In this document: piece by piece, positions 63,086 to 64,000 of the stretch
How the letters are laid out: each line of letters begins with the position of its first letter
Position numbering within the stretch: the first letter of the stretch is position 1
NCBI RefSeq assembly: GCF_009176545.1
Contig: NZ_VTOJ01000001.1
Span: 2,046,001-2,110,000 of the forward strand
DNA: 64,000 nucleotides
Source of the DNA: Salinigranum salinum
GTDB lineage: Archaea > Halobacteriota > Halobacteria > Halobacteriales > Haloferacaceae
Direction of reading: 5' to 3'
Translations under genes and position numbers: made by a program
Notes under the pieces: generated by a model
What the model was told of the DNA's origin: nothing
Seen by the model: the letters and a program-made list of their open reading frames with translations, nothing else
Database searches by the model: none

Positions 63086-63109
63086 AAGCTGACGGGAAAA
63101 CGGAGAGTC

Positions 63110-63454
63110 GTGAACGAGGATCCGCCTCCCGCGAAGCTATTCGCGCTTCTCGACGACGAGTACGCTCGTCGAATCCTCACACACCTCGATCAAGAACCCA
63201 TGTCAGCAACCGAACTCAGCGAGCGATGTGACGCTTCGCCGCCGACCGTTTATCGGCGTATCGACCGATTACAGCGGTGTGGCCTCCTCACAGAAGAGAC
63301 GAGAATCGACGACGGGGGCAACCACTACGCCGTTTACGAGTCACGCTTCGAAGGCCTCGCGGTGGTCATGGAAGACGGGGAGTTCGTCGTCGACCTCTCA
63401 CGGCGTGCAGACCCCGCAGACCGCCTCACGAACCTGTGGGAGGGGATGCGATGA
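63110..63454 (+). CDS. ArsR-like winged-helix regulator
   Basis: A 114-residue winged-helix protein. GTG 63110 is chosen because a TATA-like box lies 28 bases upstream (leaderless start); ATG 63083 overlaps that box. The fold is visible: LFALLDDEYARRILTHLDQE, PMSATELSERCDASPPTVYR, RIDRLQRCGLLTEETRIDDG. Its last four bases (ATGA) form the start of the next gene, a fixed pair in haloarchaea, suggesting that it controls or works with the membrane protein. Confidence 0.85.
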   Translation: MNEDPPPAKLFALLDDEYARRILTHLDQEPMSATELSERCDASPPTVYRRIDRLQRCGLLTEETRIDDGGNHYAVYESRFEGLAVVMEDGEFVVDLSRRADPADRLTNLWEGMR

Positions 63455-63759
63455 CGCTCGTTCCGGAAGGGTTCGAACTCTGGCGAGCGTGGCTAGCGGT
63501 GAATTTTGTCTTCCTGGTCAGCCTCAGTCTCGTCATCGTCTATCAAGCAATCCGTGGCTATCGGCGCAACGGGAGCCGTCCGATGCTCTTTCTCGCACTG
63601 GGTATCGTCCTGCTCACGATCGTGCCGACGGTCGTGACACTCGTCGGTGCCCGGTTGTACAGCGCTCGAACGGTCGGATTAGTCGTCTCGCCGCTTTCGA
63701 ACAGTATCAAGGTACTCGGACTGGGGAGTATCGTCTACTCACTCTATGGGCGACGGTGA
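63451..63759 (+). CDS. DUF7521-like small membrane protein
   Basis: A 102-residue protein with three helices (AWLAVNFVFLVSLSLVIVYQ, MLFLALGIVLLTIVPTVVTL, TVGLVVSPLSNSIKVLGLGS). Its ATG overlaps the stop of the regulator (63451-63454). Members pair with the HTH gene; function unknown. Confidence 0.72.
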   Translation: MTLVPEGFELWRAWLAVNFVFLVSLSLVIVYQAIRGYRRNGSRPMLFLALGIVLLTIVPTVVTLVGARLYSARTVGLVVSPLSNSIKVLGLGSIVYSLYGRR

Positions 63760-64000
63760 CTGGTGTACTCAGAACACCACCAGTTGGGTGCAGACACTCG
63801 GGCCACTGGCGCGTCGGCGTCGGGTGTCTGGAGAGGGATACACTGGTGCGGGACCACAGACACGGGGGTTTCGGGAGCGACGTCGAAACGTTCGCGAGTC
63901 CGAACAGAGCCAGTGCACGCTGAATCGGTGGTGAGTCTAAAACTGCTCTTTGTCCCTCCACAACGCATACCCGAAGAGGCGACTGAGCGAAAAAGGGTGA
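63760..64000. other. Edge region with possible gene tail
   Basis: On the minus strand a frame ending in TAG at 63937-63939 reads SRLFGYALWRDKEQF from the window edge; it may be the C-terminal end of a gene beyond the window. Otherwise no gene is supported. Confidence 0.3.

Noticed and set aside
1..64000. CRISPR arrays, rRNA and tRNA genes
   Set aside because: No regular repeat-spacer pattern, no conserved rRNA stretch and no cloverleaf were found by eye.

Overview
The window is high-GC DNA with acidic, Asp/Glu-rich proteins, lipobox and twin-arginine signals, CBS and UspA proteins, a PhaC-type PHA synthase, amphi-Trp, DUF3891 and SHOCT proteins and many start codons with no Shine-Dalgarno motif. 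This points to a halophilic archaeon (class Halobacteria); I cannot name the genus. Gene density, broken genes and low-GC islands suggest an accessory or plasmid-like region rather than core chromosome. I see no rRNA, tRNA or CRISPR array.

Layout. 1-7000: methyltransferase tail, dienelactone-hydrolase-like/phosphoribosyltransferase divergent pair, CBS-HPF protein, PhaC with a helix-hairpin-helix tail, thiolase plus OB-fold partner, and the remnant of an ADP-forming acyl-CoA ligase. 7000-16900: stress and maintenance genes (three UspA proteins, Na/Pi symporter-like protein, PolX cut by an amber codon, a tandem HiPIP lipoprotein, CBS protein, amino-acid permease, amphi-Trp protein). 17100-22300: a run of decayed genes (SpoIIAA-like frameshift, permease/P-type ATPase chimera, YrdC/Sua5 tail, alcohol-dehydrogenase scrap) between intact flavin-type oxidase, DUF3891 and citrate synthase genes. 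22500-30700: DoxX, a clipped MFS transporter, aldo/keto reductase, a DUF6788 gene bracketed by hairpins, a MarR/PemK-like toxin-antitoxin pair, an ABC exporter and an MDR oxidoreductase.

30700-39400 is the most mosaic part: a low-GC island, a short tyrosine recombinase with a dif-like palindrome, a MITE-like element, PfkB kinase, a nuclease gene with two nonsense codons, a SWIM zinc-finger gene and its partial duplicate, a VapBC pair, and an Orc1/Cdc6-GTPase chimera. 39400-46600 is a cluster of three CPBP membrane proteases, two serine beta-lactamase-fold hydrolases and an alpha/beta hydrolase. 46600-63800 is dominated by membrane proteins and exported proteins: three beta-propeller (PQQ-like repeat) proteins, other lipoproteins, a DyP/DUF7405-like Tat protein, an AIM24 protein, and an ArsR-like regulator overlapping a small membrane protein.

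The main themes are repeated gene decay by nonsense, frameshift and fusion of fragments, together with site-specific recombination signals, two toxin-antitoxin pairs and small repeats that explain how the region may have been assembled. The strongest candidates for something not described are the recombinase with its palindromic site, the hairpin-bracketed DUF6788 cassette and the CPBP/serine-hydrolase cluster.
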